64,000 nt of DNA from Tridacna crocea (lineage: Eukaryota; Mollusca; Bivalvia; Cardiida; Cardiidae), in NCBI GenBank assembly GCA_943736015.1, contig OX031060.1:23327231-23391230 (forward strand). Reading direction: 5' to 3'. Positions 44,253 to 53,334 of this stretch are shown here, in pieces; positions within the stretch are counted from its first letter, which is position 1, and each line of letters starts with the position of its first letter. Made by a program: the position numbers and the translations under genes. The notes under the pieces are model-generated. The model made no database searches, was not told the origin of the DNA, and worked only from the letters and a program-made list of their open reading frames with translations.

Positions 44253-44480
44253 TTAACCCTTTACCAAATAATTTCTGGATTTTTACGACCCTGAGATAGA
44301 AGCCTTTTGAAAACATTGTGAGAAAAGGAGAAAATGCTGGTAACCAGCATTTTCTCCTTTTCCCACAATGTTTTCTTTTGCTCTGAAGTCAAGTTTCCAT
44401 TTATAAGTCATGTTTATTTTGTCGTCTGCATTATTCTTTCAGTCTAAAGTCCAAAGTTTTGTCATTTGGTAATGAGTTAA
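44253..44480 (-). mobile_element. Family A TTAA-hairpin MITE
   Basis: TTAA at 44253 and 44477. Core intact; outer stem AACATTGTGAG/CCCACAATGTT. Confidence 0.87.
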
Positions 44481-44535
44481 CTTCTTACCAAACAGCAACA
44501 TTTAAGATCTGTCCAATTTAAAATGATTTGCGTGT
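44477..44535 (+). mobile_element. Family A left-end fragment, shared TTAA
   Basis: TTAACTTCTTACCAAACAGC then AAGATCTGTCCAATTTAAAATG. It shares TTAA 44477-44480 with the preceding copy. Confidence 0.72.
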
Positions 44536-44769
44536 GGCTGTTGTGGCCAAAGTAAGTTCTCTCTAGTTGGCTGTGACATCACAACCAATCAAAATGTCTT
44601 GAAGTAAGTGATGAGAAAGAACAGAACAGGCACTGTGTCACAAGATGGCACTTGTATGTTTGAGGACAGCCTGGGTTCTCGCGGAAATAAACTTTTCAAC
44701 CAGTCCTTATCACGATCCCCTTTCACGATTTTTGCAGATATCTGTGGCAATGTGCTGATAATTGGTACT
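44536..44769. other. Unassigned spacer
   Basis: No feature recognised. Confidence 0.5.
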
Positions 44770-45000
44770 TTAAAACTCTTTACCAAACGACAAAATTTTA
44801 GGTTTGTCCGAATCGAAAGCATTTGCAGACGGCAAAATAAAAGTGACAGAGAATTTGAAATTTGTTTTGTGAAGGATAGAAAACATTGTGGGAAAAGGAG
44901 AAAATGCTGGTTACCAGCATTTTTTCTCCTTTTCACACAGTTTTCGAAAGATATCTTTCTCAGGGTCGTCAAAAATAGGGATTGTGTGGTAATGGATAAA
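44770..45000 (+). mobile_element. Family A TTAA-hairpin MITE
   Basis: TTAAAACTCTTTACCAAACG start, GTGTGGTAATGGATAAA end. The right arm has an extra T (CATTTTTTCTCC). Confidence 0.85.
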
Positions 45001-45194
45001 TTATATTCTAGTATTATAGTAACTTCTGAACATAAGACATGAAAAAAAAGAAACAATGATCACATTGGAATCCAGGTTAGTTCGAAGAGTCTGTCAAATA
45101 TTGAACTGTCCAACCCTTTCATTGTATAACTCCACATACTGCACAATTAGTTGTTTTTAACAACACTGCGAAAGAGGACATCTGAAATTCCTGT

Positions 45195-45495
45195 ACTACA
45201 CAATCCCTGTGAAAGACGATCCTGAGACCGATGACGTTTGAATAGATTCTCGGAAAAGGAGAAATTGCGGGTAAAGGAGAAAATGCTGAATACAAAATAT
45301 TGTGGGAGAAGGAAAAAATGCTGGTAACCAGCATTTTTTCCTTCTCCCACAATGTTTCGTACCCAGCATTTTCTCTTGTACCCACAATGTCTTCTATCCT
45401 TTCCAAAATAAAAGTTTGGTCTTTAACTCACGTTTATTTTGCGTCTGCAATCCCATTCAACTTGTGTAAGTCTAAACTTTTGTCATTTAGTATAA
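45195..45495 (-). mobile_element. Family A MITE with expanded, nested palindrome
   Basis: CACAATCCCTGTGAAAGACG start. GGAGAA-type arms recur three times on the left (about 45255-45325) and twice on the right. The inner stem GGGAGAAGGAAAAAATGCTGG/CCAGCATTTTTTCC carries two changes, both on both arms. Confidence 0.78.
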
Positions 45496-45529
45496 AAAGA
45501 ACGCGCTAGATCAACTGTTCCATGTTATT

Positions 45530-45730
45530 TGCGACCCATTTTAAGAAGTAGACATTATCATAGGAAAAAGAAAATTTTGGCCAACTAAGCGTTTTCGCTT
45601 CTAACCACGATGTTTTGTATCCTTACAAAGAAGATCCAACCATTTGAGCCACGTTTAATTTTTGTCTCTAATTGCGTTTCGTATGGGCGAGACTAAAAAC
45701 ATTGTCGTCTGGGAGGGAAAGAGTGGGGAA
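45530..45730 (-). mobile_element. Family A MITE, heavily decayed
   Basis: GTTTTCGCTTCTAACCACGATGTTTTGTATCC, TTGAGCCACGTTTAATTTTTGTC and ATTGTCGTCTGGGAGGGAAAG are faint matches. No palindrome remains. Confidence 0.5.
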
Positions 45731-45771
45731 AATCAAAGGAGTATCATCAGCCAATAATCTTTTATCATTTT

Positions 45772-46113
45772 TCTTTGATTGATTGATATTGATTGATTGA
45801 TTGTATGGTATTTAACGCCGCTTTCAACATTATTTCAGTTATATCGCCGCGGCCAGTGTAGCTATCCACGCTTTCCTGGTGTGTCTTCTACCAGTATTCC
45901 GCACAATATTCTTTCCAAGCCACTGGCTGCTTTCCCACATAACAATCGCCGAAACAATTATCAGCGGTGGAAGAGGAATGAGCTCAATCGGGATAACTTT
46001 CATCAGTGCTCGGAACCTGAGAAATTGGCCAAACCGGGGACTGAATCCACGACCCCCTGTTCTCAAGTCCTATGCCTCACAGACTGAGTTACCGGGGCTC
46101 GGCATTCTTTTTT
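45772..46113 (-). mobile_element. tRNA-derived SINE, full length
   Basis: Minus strand: head with A-box-like GTAACTCAGTCTGTGAGGC and B-box-like GGATTCAGTCCCC about 35 bp apart, then a body of about 180 bp, then GAAATAATGTTGAAAGCGGC and a TCAA-repeat tail at 45777-45810. The order head, body, GGCGTTAAATACC core and TCAA tail is the layout of a SINE class I know from molluscs. Related tails lie at 42945 and 60879. Confidence 0.85.
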
Positions 46114-46156
46114 GTAGACTGAAACCCCTGAAGAAATTGGACGGAGTGGGTTGAAT

Positions 46157-46202
46157 GTCCGGCTGCACATTTCTATGCAGTCTGACTTCGATCTATATTG
46201 TT
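46157..46202 (+). repeat. Family E half hairpin
   Basis: GGCTGCACATTTCTATGCAGTC then GATCTATATTGTTTGC: the right half of the family E unit. Confidence 0.55.
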
Positions 46203-46410
46203 TGCTTAGCTCCAATTCCATCAAATACATGTGTGCCGTACTCTGTGAAAAGGGGGCTTAATGCATCTGCAGAAAGTATCGACCCATGTCAGCCTGCGCA
46301 ATCCGCGCAGGCTGACATGAGCCAAACCTTTCTGCTATCTTTAAACTTTCTGTACGTTAAAGGACCAGTCTACCTGCGAATTTAGTCAATTGTCATACTA
46401 AAATGATTGT

Positions 46411-47035
46411 CTGTGGTCGTGAGGTATAGCGTCGGCCACAAAACCTAAAGGTCCTGAGTTCGATACCCGGGAGCGGGTGACAACTTAGGGACTTTTCACT
46501 GGCCCACACATTCGGCGCGAGTAGTGGTGTAGTTCCCAGGAAGCAGAATCGAGAGAGATTAGTATAAGTTGTAAGAACTTGTTTCTCAATCGATGGGACT
46601 TTTCACTGGCCCACAGATTCAGTGCGAGTAGTATTGTAGTTCCCAGAAAGCAGAATCGAGAGAGATTAGTGTAAGTTGTAAGAACTTGTTTCTCAATCGA
46701 TGGAATTTTTCATTGGCCCACACATTCGGCGCGAGCACAGGTGTAGTTCCCAGGAAGCAGAATGGAGAGAGATTAGTATAAGTTGTAAGAACTTGTTTCT
46801 CAGTCGATGGAATTTTTCATTGGCCCACACATTCGGCGCGAGTACTAATGTAGTTCCCAGGAAGCAGAATCGAGAGAGATTAGTATAAGTTGTAAGAACT
46901 TGTTTCTCAATCGATGGAATTTTTCATTGGGCCACGTATTCGGCGCGAGTACTGGTGTAGTTTCCAGGGAGCAGAATCGAGAGAGATTAGTATAAGTTGC
47001 ATGAACTTGTTTCTCAATCGATGTAAAATAAATGT
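46411..47035 (+). mobile_element. tRNA-like SINE with five-unit body
   Basis: Head GGTCGTGAGGTATAGCGTC with B-box-like GAGTTCGATACCC, as in the copy at 62761. The body is repeated as five units of exactly 107 bp, then a TAAAATAAATGTG tail. The other copy has one unit. Confidence 0.85.
46488..47022 (+). repeat. Five tandem 107 bp units of a SINE body
   Basis: Starts at 46488, 46595, 46702, 46809 and 46916. Each runs GGACTTTTCACTGGCCCACA ... GTTTCTCAATCGAT. Units 1 and 2 begin GGGACTTTTCACTGG; units 3-5 begin GGAATTTTTCATTGG, so the array grew in at least two steps. Confidence 0.93.
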
Positions 47036-47238
47036 GTTTAAATGATTTCTATGGATCTATTATCATGTGATGACTGGCTCAGCACCATGAATCTCGGAGA
47101 TGCATTAAGCCCCCTTTTCATAGAGCAGTGCTCATGTTTATATAATATCGAACTTTTCGACTTCTGAAAAATTAAAACCACGGAAATTTAATTTAAAACA
47201 AAGAAATATATATCTTACAGACTTTTGACTATACAAGT

Positions 47239-47302
47239 AGACAATATAGGTCCAAGATCATACTGCATTTTATTAGCAGTTTGATCTCGATCTATGCTAT
47301 CC
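47239..47302. repeat. Family E hairpin
   Basis: GACAATATAGGTCCAAGATCA against TTGATCTCGATCTATGCTATCC, decayed. Confidence 0.6.
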
Positions 47303-47397
47303 ATCAAAATCCCTCCATCAGCCCCCACCCCCTCCCCCGTGGGCTTATGGCCCATAAAGAGGTGATTCTTTATCAAAGGCCACAAGCTTAACCCTTT

Positions 47398-47633
47398 CCA
47401 AAACGACAAAATTTTAGACTGGTCCAAACTGAGAGCACCTGCAGATGACAAACGTAACTCTAAAATTTGACTTTGACTTTTTAACTCTGATTTTTTTTTC
47501 CAGCAGGGTAGAAAACATTGTGGGAAAAGGAGACAATGCTGGTTACCAGCATTGTCTCCTTTTCCCACAATGTTTTCATAAGGCTTCTGTCTCAGGGTTG
47601 TAGAAACCAGGGATTGTTTGGTAAAGGGGTTAA
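47398..47633 (+). mobile_element. Family A MITE with mirrored change
   Basis: TTAA at 47398 and 47630. Core GGAGACAATGCTGG/CCAGCATTGTCTCC: the A to C change on the left arm is matched by T to G on the right, unlike every other copy here. Confidence 0.88.
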
Positions 47634-47669
47634 ACATTGCTTCAGTTTGGAAGCAAGTGGAAAGGAAAA

Positions 47670-48216
47670 TTAAAGGTGGGTATTTAGAATTTTCACATCA
47701 CACCAAATTAAAAAATATATATGTCACTGAAATTTACATTTAAAAAACGATACAAATCATCAGTAATTAAGAATCATAAAATTACAAAAAAAAATTTTTT
47801 TGATTGTATTCCCTTAAAAGGCTACGTAGCCACTTAAGCTATATTTAGATTTCGCGCCAAAAATCAATAAAGCATTGTGGGAATGTCAAGTGAGTGGCAC
47901 TTGACTAATAACGCTTAAATTCCATTACCTAACAAACATGTAATAATCATTTTCCATAATGTCTTCTTCGGACGGATGTTTGAAGCTTTGTCTGTGTTTT
48001 CCTGTATTTAAATGAGAGAATTGATAGTCTAAAAATAGACCGTGTCTCCTGTTGATGTCAACCTGGTCCGTAATAAATCTCTAATTTCTCGCGTTATCGG
48101 ATGGTTTTCGACTGCTAGGGTTTTATCAATGCAAATTAAAAGGCTATGGGAGTATAAGGATGATTTGTTTGCATTTTTGTAAAATTTTCGTCCCAAATTC
48201 TGAAAGGCCACCTTGA
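47670..48216 (-). mobile_element. Family I TTAA element, copy 3
   Basis: TTAA, AGGTGGGTATTTAG start; the right end is GGCCACCTTGAA, its TTAA mutated. The frame from the right reads VENHPITREIRDLLRTRLTS. Confidence 0.86.
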
Positions 48217-48225
48217 AAAGTGGCT

Positions 48226-48345
48226 CTTGTTTCGAAATTTGTCGTTGAAAGGTTATAAAACATTGTGGAAAAAGAAGAAAAATGGTGGTGGCCAGCATTT
48301 TCTTCTTTTCCCGAAGTAATATCAACAACTTTCTTTTCTGAGCTA
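48226..48345 (+). mobile_element. Family A MITE, partial
   Basis: AAAACATTGTGGAAAAAGAAGAAAAATGGTGG and CCAGCATTTTCTTCTTTTCCC; flanks missing on the left. Confidence 0.72.
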
Positions 48346-48600
48346 TTTAAACCTTTTCCTGGTTTTATTTTTTTCGATCCTGAGATAGAAGTCTTTTGAA
48401 AATATTTTTGAGAAAAGGAGAAAATGCTGATAACCAACATTTTCTCCTTCTCCCACAATGTTTTCTACCCTGCTCGAAACAAATTTCAATTTTTGAGTTA
48501 TGGTTATTGTATCATCTGCTAGTATTTTCAGTTTTAGCCAGTCTAGAAATTTTTCGTTTGGTGAAGAGTTGAAAGAAAGTGTTGTTTGGTAAAGGGTTGG
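48346..48600 (-). mobile_element. Family A MITE, decayed
   Basis: AAACCTTTTCCTGGTTTT start. Core GGAGAAAATGCTGATAACC. Two successive right ends, GTTTGGTGAAGAGTTG and GTTTGGTAAAGGGTTGG, suggest a second copy's end adjoins. Confidence 0.75.
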
Positions 48601-48780
48601 ACAGCTTTTGTGCTAAATAGGCAGAAAGTTGTATCATCTTTAATTTAGTCATTGAAGTTTTAATTGTTTGTAAGTAGACTTGTAGTGTTTTGTCAAGTGT
48701 CAAAGTCCACTTGAATTAAAGTAACGTTAACTTCCGCGTTTAAGAATAGTCAAATGACCAACATTCTGTAAATGAATAAA
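48601..48780. other. Unassigned spacer
   Basis: No feature recognised. Confidence 0.5.
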
Positions 48781-49010
48781 TAACCTCTTAACCAAACGAC
48801 AAAATTTGAGACTGGTCCAAATTGAAAGCATTTGCAGACTACAAAATGAATGTGAATGAAAAATTGAAAGTTTTTTTGAGAAGGGTAGAAAACATTGTGG
48901 GAAAAGGAGAAAATGCTGGTTACCAGCATTTTCTCCTTTGCCCACAATGTTTTCAAAGGCTTCTTTCTCAGGGTCGTTAAAAGTTGGTATTGTGTGGTAA
49001 AGAATTTTAA
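48781..49010 (+). mobile_element. Family A MITE, first link of a three-element chain
   Basis: ACCTCTTAACCAAACGAC start and TTAA at 49007-49010. Core intact with CTCCTTTGCCC on the right arm. Confidence 0.86.
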
Positions 49011-49228
49011 CCCTTTAACGAACAATCAGTTGTTTTTACGATCTAGAGCAAGAAGCCTTCTGAAAACATTGTGGGAAAAGGAGAAAATGCTGGTAACCAG
49101 CATTTTCTCCTTTTCCCACGATGTTTTCTACTCTTCTAAAGTAAAGTTTCAATATTTGAGTCAAGTTTATTTTGTCGTCTGCAAATGCTTTCAATTTGGA
49201 CAAGTTTAAATCTTTATCGTTTGGTTAA
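49007..49228 (-). mobile_element. Family A MITE, second link of the chain
   Basis: TTAA 49007-49010 is shared with the previous copy and TTAA 49225-49228 with the next. Core fully paired. Confidence 0.9.
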
Positions 49229-49440
49229 CCCTTTACTCCATAGGTACTCATTTCTACTCATTGCTTGTAGGAGCCTTTTGAAAACATTGTGGCAAAGGTG
49301 AAATTGCTCGTGACGAGCAATGTCACCTTTTATCACAATGTTTTCTATGCTGCCAAAAGGTGTCATATACACATAAGAAATGGCATCATTCTTGCTGTTA
49401 TTTAGGGTCAATAGAAATGCTTTATGGGGTAAAGAGTTAA
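49225..49440 (+). mobile_element. Family B MITE, third link of the chain
   Basis: TTAACCCTTTACTCCATAGG start, GGGGTAAAGAGTTAA end. Core GGTGAAATTGCTCG/CGAGCAATGTCACC. Confidence 0.88.
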
Positions 49441-49486
49441 GAAGAGTTTATAGAATCCTTTTATGGTCACGTGTTACATAAATAAC

Positions 49487-49600
49487 TTTTGCAGGTTACT
49501 TGAGGGTGTGGGTTCGATTACCACGATTGGTCATTTGGAATTATTAATAGGATGTGATGTTGAACCGAGTTCCCATGTGACAGTCCTATATTAGACTATA
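49487..49600 (+). mobile_element. Possible SINE fragment
   Basis: GTGTGGGTTCGATTACCACG is B-box-like, but no A box is visible. Weak support. Confidence 0.3.
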
Positions 49601-49610
49601 TAACAAGCAC

Positions 49611-49813
49611 CTAAACCCTTTACCAAATGACAGAATTTTAGACTGGTCCAAATTGAAAGCACTCTCAGTCGACAAAATAAACGTAAATCAAAATTTAAAA
49701 TTTGTTTCCAGCAGGGTAGAAAACATTGTGGGAAAAGAAAAAAATGCTGGGTACCAGTCGGTCAGTTCTATCTCAGGGCCGTAAAAAGCAGGTATTGTTC
49801 TCTAACGTTTTAA
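49611..49813 (+). mobile_element. Family A MITE lacking the right palindrome arm
   Basis: CTAAACCCTTTACCAAATGAC start, ACGTTTTAA end. After GGGTACCAG the sequence jumps to TCAGTTCTATCTCAGGG; about 30 bp of the right arm is deleted, so the hairpin is gone. Confidence 0.82.
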
Positions 49814-49818
49814 AGGAT

Positions 49819-50020
49819 CAGGGCCTGTATTCACCAACTATTCTTGAGAGTATTCTTAGTCTTATTCTACAAGGTTTTCAAAATTTGTAAGTAACATAAC
49901 TTCTGATTGGCTAAACCATTCAGTTTAGCCAATCACATGTTGTGTTACTTACAAATGTAGAAAATTCTGGAGAATAAGACAAAGAATGTTCTCAAGAATG
50001 TTTGGTGAATACAGGCCCTG
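49819..50020. mobile_element. Family J foldback MITE
   Basis: CAGGGCCTGTATTCACCAA at the left and TTGGTGAATACAGGCCCTG at the right; arms of about 93 bp meet at GGCTAAAC...GTTTAGCC. Non-coding. Confidence 0.88.
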
Positions 50021-50029
50021 GCGTAACTT

Positions 50030-50190
50030 AGTACACATGGCGAAAACGTTCGACCTAGTCAGCCAGCAAGGAGTGGAAATGTCCTTGGGCAAGACACTTT
50101 AAACTCAGAGCTAACTGGGAACCCTGAATATACATGAATATTTGAGCTCTTGTGACCGAGATGATTTTGAGAGTGGCGTAGACTCTGACA
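50030..50190 (+). mobile_element. SINE body fragment
   Basis: GTCCTTGGGCAAGACACTTTA is a motif I know from the body of many invertebrate SINEs. Head and tail are absent. Confidence 0.55.
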
Positions 50191-50494
50191 CCATTTTATA
50201 AGAGTATTTTTGTGGACGATATTGATCAACAGCAGGCAGCACCGAACGTGCAGTCTGAAATTGAATATATGTATGTCTGTCCTCTGTTTATTCGTGTAAC
50301 TATGTTAAAAATCTTTTGTTCAACTGTTTTAACTGCAGCACAGTTAAAAAATAAGAAACATTAAAATGAAAAAAAAAGTTTCGTCTAGTATCGGCACTTT
50401 ACCCAGTAACAATACTACCGGCCTTCAGGGGGCGTCGCCTATATGGGCGATGATACAAAAAAAAAAAATCAAATATAGTCCATGAAATAACTTT
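50191..50494. other. Unassigned spacer
   Basis: A faint family E relic near 50214-50285 (ATTGATCAACAGCAGGCAGC). Poly-A runs near 50370 and 50457. Confidence 0.45.
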
Positions 50495-50592
50495 TGTAGG
50501 CAACGTTTAGCCAATCATCAGTTGTGTTACTTTCACATTTAGAAAATTCTTGAGAATAACACTAAGAATATTCTTAATAATGGTTGGTGAAA
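50495..50592 (-). mobile_element. Family J half copy
   Basis: CGTTTAGCCAATCATCAG ... TTCTTAATAATGGTTGGTGAA is one arm of the J foldback, right half only. Confidence 0.72.
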
Positions 50593-50669
50593 AAGCACCC
50601 TGATCTTGGGCTATCCCAATCGTTTGTTTACGTCATGCATGGTTAAGTGACTCTGAATCTTTCTAGGCT

Positions 50670-50986
50670 TCAGTAGATTGTTATATCCTCGGAAAACGAA
50701 TGTTTTCGGGGGTATACTGAAATCAGCCTGTTTGTCCGCCCGTCCGTGTGTCCTAGTGACACACGTATGTGTACAAAGTACCAGTAATTTTGTGTCACGA
50801 ACTCCTCTTACGGTTTTGCTGCTATTGCACTGAAAGTTTGTTGATACATTGATCTTATTGTGAAGTTGTGCAAGACGCATGCAGTTTTCAATCATCTACT
50901 CCCTATGATCCCAGGATAATCTCCCCTTGAACTTAGATAATGTTTTGTTAAATTGCCCGTTTCTGTCAAAGCGCTGGCGGGTGGTA
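50670..50986 (+). mobile_element. Family M repeat (ATGTTTTCGGGGGTATA type)
   Basis: GAATGTTTTCGGGGGTATAC then CAGCCTGTTTGTCCGCCCGTCC. I know similar segments as dispersed repeats in bivalve DNA. Boundaries uncertain; it abuts the next element's TTAA. Confidence 0.45.
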
Positions 50987-51368
50987 TTAACGTAGTAGAC
51001 CCCTAATAGAAAAAAGTTATTTCCACAATAATGTTATTATCCTACAAACTTTGCTATGATTAAAAAGGAGTGTTATTGTACGGCTTTAACCAAGCCAATT
51101 TTCCCCCTTTTTTGACTTTTCTAGAATGTCTCGTCTAGAATTATCATTTATGAATCCAAACCACTATATTTTCATTACAGAGACAGTAATTACCTCCCTT
51201 TCCTGAAAACTAACAAAAGTATCTACAAATACTGTCAAGATGGGCATTAAGAAATTTCTGGTCCGTTAAAAATGTGCAAAAATATACCTGTATAAATCCG
51301 TATTTATCAACTATCAATAAAACTTTATGCAGTGCAGCACTAGAGGTATTAGGGGTCTACTATCTTAA
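50987..51368 (+). mobile_element. Family F TTAA element, copy 3
   Basis: TTAA, CGTAGTAGACCCCTAATA ... TATTAGGGGTCTACTATC, TTAA. Inner landmarks TACCTCCCTTTCCTG and AACTAACAAAAGTATC match the other two copies, though the terminal bases differ. Confidence 0.85.
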
Positions 51369-51814
51369 AGGGCAAATCAATAAGTTTCTGATATGATTAA
51401 TTTTCAAATCTACATTTATCAAATGGTAACCTGGTACTGTTGTGATTTGAAAAAAAAAAGTAAAGGTACTTCATTTCCAATTCATATTTTTGCTTATTAG
51501 TTTTTCTTCCATCGCTTACCTCCCTTACTTATTGTAGCGTACCTTGATTTGTGACGTCATAGGAGCGTTTGTTTCAATATGGACCTTGTTTAAGATAGCG
51601 AACTGAGCGATATTTAAGACGAAGAAATCGACGATTCTAGGCCGGTAAGGCCGTACATGTGCCAGGTAATTTTTCAAGAAACTTAAAAGAGTTTCTGATG
51701 ATGAGGATAAAAGTAATATTTCGCCTACTTATGGCGAAAATGACGATGTTGTGCCGGACTTTTGAACATTCAGTGACAGCTCTAGTTTTAGCTGTTGTAA
51801 AAGGTGAGGATTGT
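51369..51814. other. Unassigned spacer with one TGACGTCA
   Basis: TGACGTCA near 51552 (cAMP-response type) lies outside family C. An ATG follows at 51580 but its frame closes after four codons. Frames at 51637-51879 and 51659-51862 overlap on opposite strands and look like chance. Confidence 0.4.
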
Positions 51815-52010
51815 ATGCGTGAGTCATTCTCCGGTAAAAGTGGGTTTAATGCATTTCCGTGATGCATGATCCTGAGCAAGTCATCACATAATTATAAATC
51901 CATAAAATTCACCCTGATTAACAATCTACTGAATCATCGGGTAGACCAGTCCTTTGAAAAGCGGGAAATTGGCCGATAGGAAGATGTCTCGACTTGGGTC
52001 GACGTGAATA
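51815..52010 (+). mobile_element. Family D left-half fragment
   Basis: GAGTCATTCTCCGGTAAAAGTGGG, GAGCAAGTCATCACATAAT and ACCAGTCCTTTGAAAAGC parallel the copy at 52634-52790. The right end is missing. Confidence 0.55.
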
Positions 52011-52052
52011 AACATTCTTTGTATTATCATATTGTATGACCAAAAAAATTGT

Positions 52053-52280
52053 TTAACCCTTTCCCAAAGGACAAGATTTTAGACTGGTCCAAATTGAAAC
52101 GGCTTGCAGACGACAAAATAAACATAACTCAAAAACTGACATTTGTTTCCAGCTGGAAAAAAATATTGTGGGAAAAGGAGAAAATGCTGGTTACCAGCAT
52201 TTTCTCCTTTTCCCACAATGTTTTCAAAAGGCTTCTATCTCAGAGTCGTAAAAACCAGGGATTGTTTGGTAAAGGGTTAA
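52053..52280 (+). mobile_element. Family A TTAA-hairpin MITE
   Basis: TTAA at 52053 and 52277. Core GGAGAAAATGCTGGTTACCAGC fully paired. Near-consensus copy. Confidence 0.9.
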
Positions 52281-52401
52281 GTCAAATGAATTCATTCATT
52301 AATTCAATAAAGAAAAACGTTTAATATGAAAGCGGGCGAAACCTCTTAATCTAGAAGTAATTGAGGTAATTAGCCTTTAACGAAAATATATAATGACTTA
52401 A

Positions 52402-52629
52402 TTAACCCTTGCCACACAATCTCGACTTTTAACACCGCTGTGAAAGAAGCCATTTAAAAACATTGTGGAAAAAGGAGAAAATGCTGGTTACCAGCATTTT
52501 CTCCTTTTCCCACAATGTTTTTTTCCCTTCCTAAAACAAATTTTAATTCTTGAGTCAAATTTATTTTGCTGTCTACAAATGCTTTCAATTTGGACCAGTC
52601 TAAAATTTTGTCGTTTGGTAAAGAGTTAA
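52402..52629 (-). mobile_element. Family A TTAA-hairpin MITE
   Basis: TTAA at 52402 and 52626. Core paired except GGAAAAAGG on the left. The next element starts five bases later. Confidence 0.88.
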
Positions 52630-52633
52630 GATA

Positions 52634-52893
52634 TGCTCTGGAAAAAAAAGGGGGGGGGAAATCTATGTATCTCTGATACGCAATTTACCAAGCAAGTCAT
52701 CACATACTGATATATCTGTATCTTCCATTTTATCAAACAACTGATAGAATCTTTATGTAGACTGGTTCTTCGACATGCTGAAAATTTACCTATAGCAAAA
52801 AGTTTCGACCCAGATTAACCTGTGCGGAATATGCAGGCTGATCTGGGTCGATACGTTTTGCAGATGGATCTAATCTCCTTTTCGCAGGGCAGT
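52634..52893 (+). mobile_element. Family D element, near full length
   Basis: GCTCTGGAAAAAAAAGGGGG at the left and CTCCTTTTCGCAGGGC at the right. Hairpin AGTTTCGACCCAGATTAACC against TGATCTGGGTCGATACG at 52801-52855. About 260 bp, likely the unit length of the family. Confidence 0.72.
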
Positions 52894-53070
52894 GCTTGCA
52901 CGTATTCTGCTTTGAAAGCGTAAAGACGGTGCATTCGGACTAGGGACGATTCGATATCGGGAAAGTCACAATGTAGTATAATTCGGCATACCTCGGGTGA
53001 TTGGTACGGTAGATATCGGTACGGAATCGGCCGAGTTGTGACGAGTGATGCAGTACCTGTTTCAGATTGA
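52894..53070. other. Unassigned spacer
   Basis: No feature recognised. Richer in CG than its neighbours. Confidence 0.45.
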
Positions 53071-53146
53071 TTGTGGCGCCGCATGAGCAGCGGCACTATA
53101 TCTTTACTCGCTTTTGAAAAGTACCCTTGGAGGCAGCCATATTGTT
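53071..53146 (+). mobile_element. Family L, left-end block, copy 2
   Basis: TTGTGGCGCCGCATGAGCAGC then GGCACTATATCTTTACTCG and GGAGGCAGCCATATTG; matches 7133-7215. Confidence 0.55.
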
Positions 53147-53159
53147 TACTCGGCTTCTA

Positions 53160-53272
53160 GTCATTTCGTAATATGATCACTTCCTACCTAGGCTACTTCG
53201 TACAATTTTGGTAATTTCGTAGCCTCTTATACTTTTTATTTTGGTCATTTCGTACTTTGATAATTTCGTACA
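53160..53272 (+). repeat. Irregular TTTCGTA repeats
   Basis: CATTTCGTA, CTACTTCGTA, TAATTTCGTA and similar occur about six times in 110 bp with uneven spacing of roughly 10 to 35 bp. Confidence 0.6.
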
Positions 53273-53334
53273 TAATTTAATCATTTGACAAACAGTTTTA
53301 ATATCAATTTGGTAATGTGAAATCTAGTTTTACT

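Larger units (their letters stand above)
46231..47131. mobile_element. Family D element with a SINE inside
   Basis: Left end CTCTGTGAAAAGGGGGCTTA, right end TAAGCCCCCTTTTCATAGAG. Left hairpin GTCAGCCTGCGC...GCGCAGGCTGAC at 46288-46320 is nearly perfect. A tandemly expanded SINE separates the two halves. Confidence 0.75.

Noticed and set aside
44589-45056. 155-codon minus frame and 144-codon plus frame
   Set aside because: Both pass through a family A palindrome and mostly translate repeat sequence; they overlap on opposite strands.
46488-47022. CRISPR-like array or satellite
   Set aside because: Units are contiguous without spacers and match the body of a SINE found elsewhere in the window.
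51540-51600. Promoter with TGACGTCA and a start codon at 51580
   Set aside because: The frame closes after four codons and no other promoter feature is present.
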